Assembly: GCF_021130785.1 (NCBI RefSeq)
Contig: NW_025776240.1
Coordinates: 141,649-205,648 of the forward strand
From: Homalodisca vitripennis
Taxonomy: Eukaryota > Arthropoda > Insecta > Hemiptera > Cicadellidae
DNA: 64,000 nt
Direction of reading: 5' to 3'
The number at the start of each line of letters is the position of its first letter. Position 1 is the first letter of the stretch. Made by a program: the position numbers and the translations under genes. The notes below the pieces were generated by a model. It did not search any database. It had not been told where the DNA came from and worked only from the letters and a program-made list of their open reading frames with translations. Below, piece after piece: positions 35,761-49,000 of the stretch.

Positions 35761-38700
35761 TTCTTCCTACATTGTCTCGGTATGATACAATATTAACATC
35801 TTTAACTGAATAACAGTTACGATTTTGTCATAGATACGATATTATTACACTTGAACCATAGAGCGTTAGTGGGCTTAAAATATTATTTAATGTAATGCAA
35901 GGTAGTAGTTCGCCACACCATGTATCGTGTAAAATTCAGAAGTTTGAAGAAAGATTTATTGTTTTCCTTTTCTTTAGGCTAGTTATTTTATTATGACATA
36001 TGCTCAATGTCATACAGTCAATATAAATATTAGCTTTAAATGAATTTATTCAGTGATTTTGTTGATGCTATTAGGTTACTCTTAAGATTAATGAAAACAA
36101 ATTTTATGCCACCACATCTAATGCATAGACACGCACTATAATGAACTAGATGTTGCTTATATAAAAATGATATAAAAATTTCAAGTCTATAGATCTGTTC
36201 GATCTCGAGGTATTGCCCTTAGAGACAGACATAGAATTATACATGAATGCAATCTTTTCAGTCTCTCGACTGATATGCTTGGCAAACGATCAATCAAAAC
36301 AGCGTTATAGGATTAACTGTTTGCTATTTTTTAACATTGCATGTCGAGAACCATCCATTAAATTTACATATTTAGTAATATAATTTTATAAGATTCATAA
36401 TAAATAACTGAATTAACGCTAAAAAAACCAATTGTTCCATTCCAAAAAAGGAGTTTAAAAACTTGTGGGTATTTTGAGGTACAATCTAATTCAGTCAAAA
36501 TTGTACTAATGAAGAAATTATTTAAAATTGAAAATGCCTAATTACTTAATACGTAACAGATATACGCTGGAAGTCCCGTTTAATAAATACGTCACTTGAG
36601 AAGTGGAAACACTGCCCTTGGTTAGCTTTTGAAAGTATTACATTTTTCATAAGAAGAAAGGATAGCTCAGACTATCAGGATAATGGTACAATATAAGGAG
36701 TACAATGAGCTTTGAGTGAAGACCACGGGAGTGCTGGTATATGATGGGTTAGTTGCACATGCCTTATCAAGGTAATATCTCATATGAGTTTCAAATAAGT
36801 ATTTATTAGAATAAAATGTACTCTAATTGTGTTTCACCCAACATATCTGACTATTTAAATAGTTCTATAAGCATAATAAATGGTAACTAAAATTAAATTA
36901 TTGTACAGAGTTCTGAATATAATAGGAATTTGCAGGAAGCTCAAGACACTAGCTTAAAATCCTTATTTAACAACGGAGAATTTGTGCACCGTAAAACTGC
37001 TATAACATTTTTTGCTTAATTTGGTATTTACGTTGTTCTTACCAAAATTATACAACTTAAAAATATCAGTAATAAATTTAAAACTGAAATAAATAGTGCT
37101 AAAGTATCCTAAACATTTTTGGTACCAGGCAACTTGTTTTACAATTTCTAATTTTTACAATTTTGCATGCAAAATAAAGAAATTAAGTCTATACACGTTA
37201 TTGACCATAGAATATCCAAAAAAAGTTTAAATCTGTGTGAGAAAGAAACACAAGGTAATTTCTGAAAAACAATTAAAATTATTTATTGAAACGAAATAAA
37301 TTGGAATATGAATATTTGGAAAACTGTGTATGACCACAATTTTGAATCTTTATATGATGTATATTCAAAATGATATATTTTTCTTAATCAGCCTAAAAAT
37401 TTGGAAAATTAGTTGCGGTTATTTTATGTATAAAATACAAATTTCAACTAAACCCCCAAAGAGCTTTGCGGATCGTAAACAAAGCAGGAAAAAACTGTAC
37501 TTCATGTCTTCCTTATTTTGAGTTTACGAATTTAAGGTTATTCTGTTGTATCAAATATCTAATTAATTAATTTCTAATCCTTGTTTAAATCTCGTTAGGA
37601 TGAAACTATTAGTGAAGTTGAATAGTAATTACTATTAACTGTGCTGATATTGAATTTAGAATCCGAAGAACATGAAATACTGGTATTAAATGATGGAGTA
37701 AGTTAATACACTTTTCGTTCGATTCATTAATGAATACACTTTTAGTTTGTAAATGTACTCAAATCAGTATTTTACCACTCATTATAGTCTGTGATTGATT
37801 TTATTTACAGTCCGTTATAAGAAGTAGTCACTTCTGTTGGTCAATCCCGCTACTGCCTTTGCATTTTTTCCGTTGTGCAAAACGTACAACGCGTAGTTTC
37901 TGTAACGGTTTACAAAAAGTCTTTTCATTTGTTTCAAAGTAAAAATAAAATAGGTCGTATTTATTTTAATTGTATGTACCTGAAAAAGAGTAAACATTAA
38001 TGATAAAAATATACTTGTCTTGCCAATATAACATTTAAATTCTATCACTAATACAAAAACGTATACAAGTTTTATAACCACTAAAAATTGAAGAACTGAA
38101 AAACTATAAAGTAACAATAACATTACTGTATATTATGTAGACGGAAAATTTTTAAGGAATATATGTTGTGGAATTACACGTATTTTTAAGTTAAATTTAA
38201 GTTTTTTTTATGTAAAAGACTAAACCATTATTATTTCCGGCTAAACAATTAGTTAGAAAAGTTGTTATACTCGTGTAATCGACAATCATTGTTTCTAAAC
38301 AACGAGTGGACTGTGGAGGAATAAATAAATCATTCAGTGAACATCTTTTACTTAGTTAAATCTTAAGTTATTAGCAACTTTAATATTTGTTGTATTAACT
38401 GTTTATTTTCGCGTAAAGCTATAATTTTAATAATTTAATTCTAAGAATCAAATGCCCCACTTTACGAGTATGACATTCCAAAACTATCTCATAAAACCTT
38501 TTTCTTGCTAAATTTGGTCAAATCTGGTTAAATATTTTGTTTCTGCTAAAAATGAATTTTAAATTTCTATTGGTTTTAAGACATTTTAGATAAACTGCTG
38601 TCAGTAGCAGCGATATTTAAGAGATTTACGTACCCTTTACTAAAATCTTACGCTGTCCTCACAATTTTTAAATGCTACAGTATTTTACTGACTTAAGTAT

Positions 38701-38843
38701 TAAAGTGACATTAATTACGATACGTCATCTTAAAATAACAAGAATTTCAACTTTTCTATCGTGTGACAATGTGTGCACATATTACATACACGCACAACAC
38801 AAAGAATATACGAGACTCCATAAAAAATTTACTCCTTCCACAG
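35761..38843. other. Duplicated AT-rich sequence without recognised gene
   Basis: This corresponds to about 58,921-62,032. The 102-codon minus frame at 37,815-38,123 is shorter and interrupted in unit 2 (61,050-61,307), and its hydrophobic, Leu/Phe-rich composition is typical of AT-rich DNA. I do not call it a gene. Confidence 0.5.
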
Positions 38844-38940
38844 TTGAGACTGCAAGTGACAAAATAGTGAAATCAATCCATGTAACCTCGCTATTAATGT
38901 TCAGTGGTGTGAACATGCTACTTGGGGCCACTCCAACAAT
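38844..38940 (+). other. Exon-like segment of 97 bp, unit 1
   Basis: A pyrimidine-rich acceptor (ACTCCTTCCACAG) precedes the segment and a strong donor (GTAAGTGAC) follows it. The frame ETASDKIVKSIHVTSLLMF is open through it. The unit-2 copy (62,033-62,129) has identical length and both splice-like sites, but four of the six base differences change an amino acid, which does not suggest selection. I recognise no protein family. It may be a remnant exon or a chance combination. Confidence 0.25.
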
Positions 38941-39953
38941 GTAAGTGACACGTGACATGTCCCCGTCTAATGTAGAACATTATTCGAAATGTATGAATAC
39001 GATTTCGTGTCTGCAGATCCTATTCATAGATGAATTGCCATGTGGAACTGCTGTAAGGGTCGTATATCAGTCTGCTTCATTCTAATTTGTTGTCATCTTT
39101 AATTAAACATGTGGCATATTAGACTCATTTTTATTTTCAGATCAGTTCTAAAGAGTACTGTTCTATATGTTCTTGTTCATCAAAAGTGTCATATTTTAAT
39201 TTCTTGTGCTTAAAATACTATTTTAAACGAGACCAAGCACTTAATTAAGACATAAAATATATTTTTTATATATGTCCATATTTGAACTTAAGGCTCCAGA
39301 AAAATACATATGCAAAGGTATCATTTTAATATGTTTCATTTTAACGAATTCATTTCAGGTTTTTGAACTATATACGAATTCGAGGGCATTAGGTGAAGGA
39401 TACACAGTTCTTTATGCAGTGTACTTCACATTTTTAGAGAGAAGTTCTGCCGCATTTATGACGTAATCACTTATTTCTAGCTAATTATTCTATACTGAAA
39501 CACTTTTTTTGTAAATCGCTCGGAATTGGCAACGATATGTGCTTCTTCGATTTAAGAAGCAGATATAATGTCGATTTGACTGGGTGTAGAATGATCTTTT
39601 TCGAATTCATACGAACGCTTAAATCGCATAAACCGTCAAAGCTTAAAAAATAAGCTTCAAGAAGTTGCCGAACCAATCTCTTTAAAACTTACGTTCAACG
39701 ATTGTATTGTTTATTTTCGGATTGTTTGAATCTAAAGGAATCTAGACCAACATTAATTTTCCACTACATTATTTAGTTTTTTTGACCACCAATGGTCTAA
39801 ATTTCAATGGTAAATACGTATTCGCATTGTGATTTTCATTTCACTAAGTTTACTGCAAAGAAACTAAATTCTTTTCTTAAATTTTAAATTATTTCTAAAT
39901 CCTCTATGCTTCCAGTATACGAAGTATATTTCTATGCCTATAACCATATCTTG
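38941..39953. other. Duplicated sequence to the end of unit 1
   Basis: The 64-codon frame at 39,272-39,466 (MSIFELKAPEKY...SSAAFMT) is also open in unit 2 (62,440-62,634). More of the differences are non-synonymous than synonymous, and I recognise no domain. A TTTCATTTCAG acceptor-like site lies inside it at about 39,358. Confidence 0.4.
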
Positions 39954-40031
39954 TTGATGCGTTTTTTGGTTGATGGAATTTCTTTTAATTTCTTAATAAT
40001 CGATCATGTATATCGTAATGTTTGCGTAGAA

Positions 40032-40433
40032 CTGCTGAAGCAGATAATTACCGCCCTTTCCAGCTTTATACAAATAAGGCTTTCTCTTATCCATTAGCAC
40101 CGTTGTTTGTTACCACGCTACAACGAACAAAATGTGTCAAAAGTAATGTTAAATTATACTTCATTAGACGAAATCCACCTGAAATAAAGGGTAAAGAGGA
40201 AAATAATGTGTTTGTCAGACTTCGTGTTACTGATTCAATGCTATGCCTTAACTACCAATATAGTGTAAGTTATGGCCAATCTCACCTCCTAAACCAATCA
40301 TGACGATATGGTAAACCTTTCATTCATATATAGATGGATCTCACGGAATAGTTTAAAATTATAATATGCATAATGGATAAGAGAAAGAATTACTTGTATT
40401 ATGATGGACAGTATGGAGTTCATCTGCTTCAAC
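40032..40433. repeat. Long inverted repeat near unit 2 start
   Basis: This is the unit-2 counterpart of 7,993-8,388 and it pairs better. The left arm starts at CTGAAGCAGATAATT and the right arm ends at ATCTGCTTCAAC, so the arms are about 64 bases long with some mismatches. It lies about 80 bases inside the duplication junction. Confidence 0.72.
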
Positions 40434-41036
40434 CATTATATATAAATATCAAATGTACTATATTCAGTATAATTACATTGATAATTATATAACTTTCCAC
40501 TTAATTACTACTCTTAAATAGAATATATTGCTATAGTCTAATAGGTGTGCAAATTCATAGTTAGCACAGTTAAAAAATCTCCAATTAAAATGTTATAAAT
40601 ATGCCAAATTTATTTGGGTTATCTAATCTGCTATTAGTTAAAGTTGAGAACTATTAATGTAAAATTATATTAGGCATTTATTTTTATATTAATAAAAAAA
40701 TCTATGAAATCTAAATTGTTTACGAAAAAAATTTATATATATAATTGAGACATATTTTAGTTTTAATTTGAAGCCCACTGTGAACCAGGAATATATTTAA
40801 AAAGCAATTATGGCATATAAAAATGTTTCAAATTTAACTGAGAACAATAGTTTGTAAAAACAAAATGTATACATATATATATATATATATATAGATAAAT
40901 AAATAAATAAAAATAAATAAATAAATATATATATATATATAAATAATTAAATGATTTTTTATTTGGCTTTTTCTTTCACATATGTGTTTAAATAACCAAA
41001 CTAACATATGATAGGGAAATCAAATACCTGTCAAAT

Positions 41037-41041
<5 letters not shown>

Positions 41042-41086
<45 letters not shown>
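41042..41086 (+). repeat. (TA)n tract, 45 bp
   Basis: An uninterrupted TA run is present here. The unit-1 counterpart (about 9,410-9,420) has only a few units, so the tract has expanded in unit 2. Confidence 0.95.
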
Positions 41087-41089
<3 letters not shown>

Positions 41090-41194
41090 TTAAATCAATT
41101 TGTATAAGTGGCAATAGCCTAATTTAATTGAATTTCAATAAACATTGAATCACAAAAAGTTCTTGCTCAAAAAGTAAAATGTAAAGTGTATCAC

Positions 41195-41225
<31 letters not shown>
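41195..41225 (+). repeat. (ATTG)n tail of the non-LTR element
   Basis: About seven ATTG units lie exactly where unit 2 departs from unit 1. On the element's strand they form its 3' terminal repeat, preceded by AATAAATAAATC. Confidence 0.9.
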
Positions 41226-41689
41226 TATTTATTTCCAAAATTTATGTACAGAGTCAAATATAATACATAACAAAAATATTATAGGAAATTATCCCCACAT
41301 GGGCATCAGCCCTGTGTGTGGGGAAACGAGTTCCTCAGTCTGCACTACCAATAACACAAAAAAAAACCTAAATTAAAATAAGGAAATGAACTGTCATCAA
41401 TAAAAACATTTTTTCATTAACAAATGAAAAAATGAAGATTTAACCTCTAAAATAAACCATACAAGGCCAGACCATGGAATACATGAGTAAATCCCAGTTA
41501 ATAAATAATCTAAAATTTGAAAGGAATATACTTATTTAGAAAATACAATTTGAAGACTTAAAAATGTAATTTATAAAAACTTGTGACTTACATACATAAA
41601 AAAGAGCAATCAGAAAGACTTAATTAAAAATTAGCCGATATAAGTAGAGAGAGATTTGGACCACACCTGCACACCCACGCACACACACT

Positions 41690-41691
<2 letters not shown>

Positions 41692-41738
<47 letters not shown>
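41692..41738 (+). repeat. (AC)n microsatellite in the non-LTR 3' UTR
   Basis: A 47-bp AC tract with imperfect CA-rich flanks (from about 41,661) lies between the ORF2 remains and the element tail. Confidence 0.95.
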
Positions 41739-41739
<1 letters not shown>

Positions 41740-41889
41740 AATCACGCACCCGCACACTTGCTCGCACCAACATGTCCTCGTTGGCCTGCAGTAAAAAACG
41801 ATTGTACAGACTCACAAACACTCAGACTAACATTGATTGTAATACAAAAAATATAACAGAAATTTAATACATAAAAAAGCATATCTAGG

Positions 41890-44816
41890 TGTAGATTGAG
41901 GAAAAATACTGACGAAATCCATCTCGCCCAGCATTTTACTAACCATTTTATTGACTAATTTTTTGTACGTACTAAATAGTGCAAGGTCTTGGGTTTTTTA
42001 TAAAGTATGGTAATTTCGAGAAAATTATATGAGCAATATAGTGAGATGATGTTGAATTAAAGGCTTTAACGAGTCTAGGAACAATAATTCTGTTATGAAG
42101 TGAAGAAACGCGTGTAAAATGGCTGTGGTTACTGTGAATGAAAATTGAATCTCGATGTTGAAAAATGTACAAAACTAATGTTCGGATATATAATTGCGAG
42201 ACGTTAAAAACTTTAAATTCTTCAAATAATAAATTGGTTGGATAAGTACGATTTCGCTTCAGAGCTACTTTTATAATAGTTTTTTTGAACGACTTCTAAG
42301 GGAGCAAGGTTATTTTGAAAACAGCCACCCCATGCTAAATTACCATACTGAAGAATTGATTGCACCATAAGCATAGTATACAGTTTTTAAAAGATCTATT
42401 GTAAGTATATTACGCAGATTACAAAATATAAAGATAAATTTACGAAGTTTATTCCGCATGTAAGCTACGTGATTACACCACTTCAAACGATTGTCAAAAA
42501 AACTACAACCCAAGTATTTATACTCACTCACCCTATCAATACATTCACACAAAACGCATCCATCCTGGCCACCACAAGTATGCAACCGTAGATTAAAAAC
42601 AAAAGGATCGCCGTCAGCTCGTATAGAGATTGGCATACATTTAGTTTTGGCTATATTAACCGTGAGCCGACATTGATCAAACCAGCGCTTGACAGTGAGT
42701 AGACCGCGCTCAGCCACATCCCTCACTTCCTCCCAGCTTTCACCTCAAATAACAAAGCGGTGTCGTCCGCATAAAGAAATATCTGTCCTTTACACAGAGT
42801 CAATCTTCCTAGATTGTTAATAAAAATTAAGAAAAGCAAGGGTCCCAAGAGTACTGCCTTGCAGAACCCCATACTCAATTTTTTGAGGAACGCTTGTATG
42901 GCCTAAAACAGAAACAACTTGATACCGATCGGACAAATAACTTTTGAACCAATCTCCAAGAGTTCCCTTGTATTCCAATATATTTTAATTTTTGTAGTAG
43001 TAATTGGTCTATCAACTGTATCAAAAGCTTTAGCTAAATCTATAAAAAATCAATAATGGTTTTTTATTACGGCTAATCGTGTCATGAACACTTTTAGTTA
43101 GCAAATATAAATCGTCATTCAAAATTCTTATCTTTTCTGAAACCGAATTGATTTTGTACAAGAATATTATTTGATGTTTAAATATGTTTCGAGTTGAATT
43201 CTAACACATTTTTCCAATAATTTAGATAAAACACTAGTTAAAGTTATTGGCCAGCTGAAGCTAACACATCGATTTTTTGGGCCTCCCTTATAGATTGGAA
43301 TTACTTTACCCATTTTAAAAGATGCTGGGAAAATTCCCTGTGACATACTATTGTTTATAATATGTAGAAGTGGAAGCTTTAATAAATTAAAAAAACATTT
43401 TGATAAGAGTAACCGGGATTCCATCTTCTCCCGGAGCAGACCCGCCTCCAAGGTTTTGTACAACATGAGCAAGGACATCCTCGGATATCGGCTCCAGCTG
43501 GAAGTAAGAATTCGCCCCGTAATCCTCGTCATTCATAACGACTTCAGTCACGGGAGGCACAGCACTGGCTAAGTTGGCACCTACCCTAACATAGTACTCA
43601 TTTAATGTGTTAGCTACATTATTTATATCATTTGTCTCAATATTAATTTTGCCATCCAGAAAACTGTTCAATAGGAAAGGAATCTTTTTTTTTTATTCAT
43701 GTCCATAATTTCAGCAATATTTTTCCACAAGAGCTTATTATTATTTTTTGATTCATTTATTTTATTTCTAAAATACATTTCTTTAGCCAATTTAATAGTT
43801 TTATTTAAGAGATTTCTGTAGTGCTTGAAACGGGTTTTTAACATTGCATTAAAAGGCTGGCTTTTGAGCTCTTACTCATTCTATCTCTAACTCGAATTGA
43901 TTTAATTAGTCCAGCGGTAACCCACGGCTTTAGCTTGACGTGCTTAGAAGAAATTGGGTTTCTTATTAATTGAGGATTGTAATAGAATATCTTGCAAAAT
44001 ATTCAACAAACTTAGATGCAGACAGATTAACATCCTCGATCTCTAAAATCGGTGTCCAATTTCTTTCAGAGACAAGACGGCCAGCAATATCAAAGTCAAT
44101 ATATGTGTTTTTAACGAAAGATGGTTGTTTTCTTTTACTTTTAATGAAACTGTGTTGACTTTGCGAGACAGTAAAATAGTGATCCGTCATTTCCGCTTTG
44201 ATGACCGCCGACTTAACACCGTCCGTAGTTTTAATATCCGTAAATATATGATCAATACAAACTTTTGGAAAATCCAGTAACTCTGGTTGGCACATTAATG
44301 CAACTAATGAAAACCAGCTCCATACATTACATCAAGATATCGTTGTGACAGTGGATCGTTGGTTTTCAGGTAAAATACAACAATTTATATCACCAATCAG
44401 CCAGTGAACCCGATCCCTGGGCCTGGTTTCAAGATAAACCTCGAGATCACTAATGAAAGAGTCAAGGTCACCGGACGGGCTACGGTAAATGGCGAGCAAC
44501 GACATCCGCTCCCTGCCAAACGTTATATCTAGTTTCAAACATGTGGCACCGCTCAGATTCACTTCCGCATGACATACTGAAAAACATTTATTAACGAAAA
44601 CAATCACGCCATCATTCTGATTCATACTTTCCTTATTTACGAATCTATCATACCCATCCATACTCACATTTACACTGCACTCATCCATCCAAGTCTCTGT
44701 TTAAAATAATTATGTTCAAACTTAAACTTATAGTTGTTCAAAATGATAATTAGCTCATCAAAATTCTTTTTACAGCTACGAATATTCAAGCTAAGGATTG
44801 TCACTCGATTTTTCAT
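41890..44816 (-). pseudogene. ORF2 (APE endonuclease and reverse transcriptase) pseudogene
   Basis: The protein would nick target DNA and reverse-transcribe the element RNA there. Minus-strand order: a start Met at 44,816, then TILSLNIRSCKKNFDEL (endonuclease start) and NQNDGVIVFVNKCFSV. LLAIYRSPSGDLDSF and LIGDINCCIL follow (44,380-44,510), then CIDHIFTDI and MTDHYFTV (about 44,180-44,250), the endonuclease end. LGGGSAPGEDGIP (about 43,420) and GIFPASFKMGKVIPIYKGG (about 43,310) open the reverse transcriptase. DLAKAFDTVD (about 43,030), a GVLQGSTLG block (about 42,860) and YADD (42,762-42,773) form its core. A thumb and C-terminal region continue to about 41,900. Frameshifts separate these blocks, for instance between GVLQGSTLG and the following core. 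Confidence 0.88.
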
Positions 44817-44829
44817 TTACGTCTTCATT

Positions 44830-46014
44830 TTCTGAGAAAAAATCAAAACTATCAACATAATCATAACACATGCATTCACAGCTCTAAGAATTGACAATTT
44901 CATCCATAAACTCGCCCATTGCGCAACCTGCTCATTGTACACCATGCTCAGCCCACCCGCTCTCTATATATCTATACAGATACCACTACACTTGATAAAA
45001 AACTACAACATCATTTTTTTAAATAAACTAAAACCAAATGTAGCTAATTTGCACACCGTACACAATGCAGTAAGACCTGTACAAAAACAATATTAATATA
45101 ACAAAAACTTATATATAGTTGAAACCAAATACCAATATCATATGATATAATAATAAAATAAATAAATATTTTTGTTTAATATATAATACATATAAATAAA
45201 ATAAAATATATACATGGAAGCAATTATCGGTATAGGTACATTTATGTTATGCTGCAACTTATGTTTAAAAATAAACCAGAAGCACTTTTACTAATTTATG
45301 CAATTAAAACTTTTCAAATATAGATATGCTAAAAATAAATCACGTATCTTATATTACATGCCACAATGAAATGGAACTAGCACAAACAAAAATTATAAAT
45401 TGTTAATAACATATGAATAACTAATTAAAATTAGAAATATACTTCAGTATAAATACTGACATGTGCATGCTTATAATTACGTGTGTCATATATATTCAAA
45501 AAACTTACTATAAAAAATTATTATTCCATATATAAAAAAGACATAGACGGAAATTAGACCTAATATACAATTAACATCGCACTGACCACGCAAAAAAAAC
45601 ATTATCTGTTAACCTTTGGACAGTAAAGCGCTGTAAAAAATGGTAAAATGAAAAAAAGTAAAACATTTACATTCTGAAACTTGCAATCTCAATGGCATGA
45701 AAATATTTATCAGTTAATATTATTTATAAATTAATTATTGTTTTCTACAGTAACTTGCTATTCTTATAATAATAAATAATTATTAATAGAAAGATGAGAT
45801 AAACTGTTTTATAAAACATTATTTTGATATTTTTTCGTTAGCCCGTGTACACATACACATACATACTCACGTGCATACCACACATACATATCACGTGCAT
45901 ACACACATACATACTCACGTGCATACAATACACACACATACACACTCACATGCATCACACATACTTCTAACTTCAACCCAATACTCACGTATTTATAATT
46001 TAATTATATGTTAT
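44830..46014. other. AT-rich region upstream of ORF2, with CA-rich degenerate repeats
   Basis: No ORF1-like frame is visible. At 45,848-45,965 a degenerate repeat of CACGTGCATAC and ACACATACATACT units occurs, some four to five times. It could be the 5' end of the retroelement or older local sequence. Confidence 0.5.
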
Positions 46015-49000
46015 ATAAATGTTATATTTCTTTGTAATATGACACTTGTCATATCCAATATTATTTATCATCGTTTCTAAAGACTATCCTAGTTTACGTC
46101 AATGTTGTGTATTCATCGCATAATTAAATGAAATAGTTAATCACGTTTTGAGAAGAGAACTGAAAAGTGTATACATGTGCAAATCGTTCCTGGTTATTTA
46201 AATTGTTTATTCTAAACAAAATAAATTAAGGTTAAATCATTTCTAAAAAAGGAAAAGTTAGGATTAAAACGGGTAAAAAATTCTATATAAAATACATAAA
46301 TATTATAAAAAACACAATGAGTCAATTCCATTAGTTGCTGTTATTGTCAAGTTCTCAAAGTGATTATCTTGAGAGCGCCACTTGGTGATTTCGAAGATAG
46401 CTTCTTGTGTGGACGTTTCAGTTTTAGTTGCAATGCATGATTTTTGAGCTTGTTAAAAAATTAGTTTCACCTAATTATAATAATTTATTAGAATAAACTG
46501 TGTTCGTGTAAAATGAGATGCAATGTATTTTTTTGACTCTTTCATTACTATGAAGACTAAAGTTTTAGTACAATTTGCCGAGACCTGGGGGATAGACTTC
46601 TATTATCATTAAAATGATATAATTTTGTGTTATTTTCATACTATGTACTGAGTACGTTAGTAGAACATTTATTTATATAGTTATTATATACATTTTACAC
46701 ATCTTGAAACCTGATTTTCTTTTTTTTTAGGTTTATATTTTAATAGCGTAAGTGACCTTTAATCCGGTTGTACCGCTGAGGCTTTAAATTAGTGTTTGTT
46801 GTTTAGTTTTGTATTATACTTTTGTGGTCTCTGTTGAATGTTTTTCTCATCGATGGAAAGTTACAACACATCTTGTATAGAGTAAATATCTGTTGTGTAA
46901 TTTTGATAAACATTCAAGAACATAATGACAAACTTTCAATCTTTTTAACATAAATAAATTAGAAATGAAATTAAGGAGTTTTCTATAAAATATATAAATA
47001 TCCTAAGGTTAAAAAAAATAATTTATAAGACAGAATAATTTCCAAGTACCATTATTATTGTTCGTATTTTATTTTACAGAATATCTTCTTCAGAAGATGA
47101 CGTTTTAAAATGTAACTCAAAATTGTATATCTTAAAAAATCCAAATATACGTGTAAACGGGTAGGAACACATTCCGAATTATTGTTGCGACAGTATAAAA
47201 ACAATACTAGACGTTTCTTGAAATCGATAAAGGAATTTTTCTAAGAAAGAAATGGAACTTCAGCCACTCTAGTTATAATTAAAAAAGACTAACTGTTATT
47301 ATATTATATTTATCAAGCTACCGGACATATCAGAACCGTCGGATAGCTATATGAAGAGACTCAAACCCAGTTAGTATAAAACTCAATATTAAAACATATA
47401 GCCTAACTATCACTACTCATACAACATCATTTCATGGCTACTTGGTGTGAAGACGTATATTATTTAAACACTGATATGAAACCTAATGTAATGAACATGA
47501 ATCTGACGTATCATGTAGTAAGATATCTCGGTAAACATTTCATTTGTTGAAATCTTGCATGAAAATACATTTCTAAATATATATGAATGAGTTCTATGAT
47601 AGTGCATTTCGAATTATGGAATTTACCTGGCGTAATAAACTATTCTGATAATTATAATAAATTCAGTAGTAAATGAATGTTTAAAACGTTGGCACTTATC
47701 GAATTTACAAACTTAAACCGCTTTCAAGTAGGAGAAAGGCTAATTTAAATCTTATTATCTTGGATTGTAATTACACAGTAGATAACTGAACTGGAAAGCT
47801 ATCTGCGTTCCTCTCCAACAAGTACGTAATTTAACGACAGTATATAAACTAAGTTCTGCGTTAGGAACCGTATTGCTTTTACAATTACAACACAGACAAA
47901 CCTGTTACTAATTACCCATTAATTCAATTAAAAGGTATCTATTATTTATGTACGTTTTAGTACTCACTATGCCATATATTGCTCGTAAAATTAATTTGGA
48001 AGCGCGTTTTGTTATAAAAGTGTTATTAGTTAAGTATGAATATTATATTTCAAGTAATTCGATCTTACACCACTTAATAGTAAAATAATCTAATAATATT
48101 GATCTATAATATTATTATATATGTTTTTGGTATTGCATGTACTTACTTAATTGTTTTATTTTGTAAAAATCAATCATATAAGTTACAATAGTTTAATATT
48201 TCATAACAACTTATTTATGCACATTTATTTTAAATAGTATTATTGTATATAATAATATCATATATGGAGTTTTCTTAAATCGGGTTAGGAATGTTCTTAG
48301 GTGTTGTAATTATTGTTAGTTGAGTAAATATATTTTTAATTTATAATTGTTTAAAAACACTTCCTTCAAGTCACGACCGCCTGAGTTATAGTCACTTGTA
48401 AATTTGGAATTTTTGATTTTTTAACTTAGATTGAATTGTTATAAAAAATATATTTCAAATTTTAATAAAGTTTGCATTTATTTATATTTTTTAATGGTTA
48501 GGGAATGTATTACATACACCAATCTCTCATTTCAACTAATGATTCTAAATAATAAAATCTCGTTGAGATTTTACATATGCATTATGTAGCGTGTTCCTTG
48601 CTGCCAATGTGATTAAATTTATTATTGCTATACAAGAAATTTTACAACAAAAGCAAGTACTATGTATAAAACCATAGATAATGGAACTTTGAAATATAGT
48701 TATGGTCTACCTAATCGAGATTACCTAAGTATCTGGTAGTCTTGTGACATATTTTCTTGTCTTCGCGTTTGTTTCGTAAACCATAGGTAATAACCGGTAC
48801 TAGTATGATGGTTCGCAGCACATTCTTAAACTGCTGCAAGGCATCATTTACACAATGTTTTAATGTCCTGCAGTGGATCGTATCTATACCTGCTCGCTCT
48901 CCGCATCTCATTTTGTAGGTTTTTCTTTTCTTTTTTTGTTTCTTTTTTTGGACTCGGATTACAGTTAGTCTTCAATACATCTGCGTAGGACGAGGAATTT

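Larger units (their letters stand above)
7914..39953 (+). repeat. Tandem duplication, unit 1 (about 32 kb)
   Basis: Sequence from about 7,915 onward is matched in the same order and orientation from about 39,959. The end of the unit at 39,953 is matched at 63,088. Examples of paired segments are 8,160-8,270 with 40,200-40,310, 24,122-24,304 with 55,328-55,510 (4 differences in 183 bp), and 38,844-38,940 with 62,033-62,129 (6 in 97). Unit 1 is longer because it holds several insertions and the block 24,850-32,908 that unit 2 lacks. A true segmental duplication and an uncollapsed second haplotype both fit. Confidence 0.95.
41195..46014 (-). mobile_element. Non-LTR retrotransposon (CR1/Jockey group), decayed, unit 2 only
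   Basis: Unit 1 (about 9,530) has no insertion, and the flanks AAAGTGTATCACA and ATTTCTTTGTAATATG are shared. On the minus strand the element carries an APE endonuclease and a reverse transcriptase, then a 3' UTR with a (CA)n tract. It ends in an ATTG/AATC tetranucleotide tail (41,195-41,225), which together with the protein motifs fits CR1-like elements. About 1.2 kb of AT-rich sequence lies upstream of the endonuclease and shows no recognisable ORF1, so the 5' limit near 46,014 is set from the unit-1 comparison. Several frameshifts make it inactive. Confidence 0.88.

Noticed and set aside
37815..38123. 102-codon hydrophobic frame on the minus strand
   Set aside because: The unit-2 copy carries indels that shorten it, and the Leu/Phe/Val-rich composition is what AT-rich DNA gives by chance.
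39272..39466. 64-codon frame conserved in both units (also 62,440-62,634)
   Set aside because: Differences are mostly amino-acid changing. Joining it to the upstream exon-like segment at the phase implied by the splice-like sites gives an early stop.
43351..44158. Plus-strand frames of 73 and 62 codons
   Set aside because: They are shadows of the minus-strand ORF2 pseudogene of the non-LTR element.
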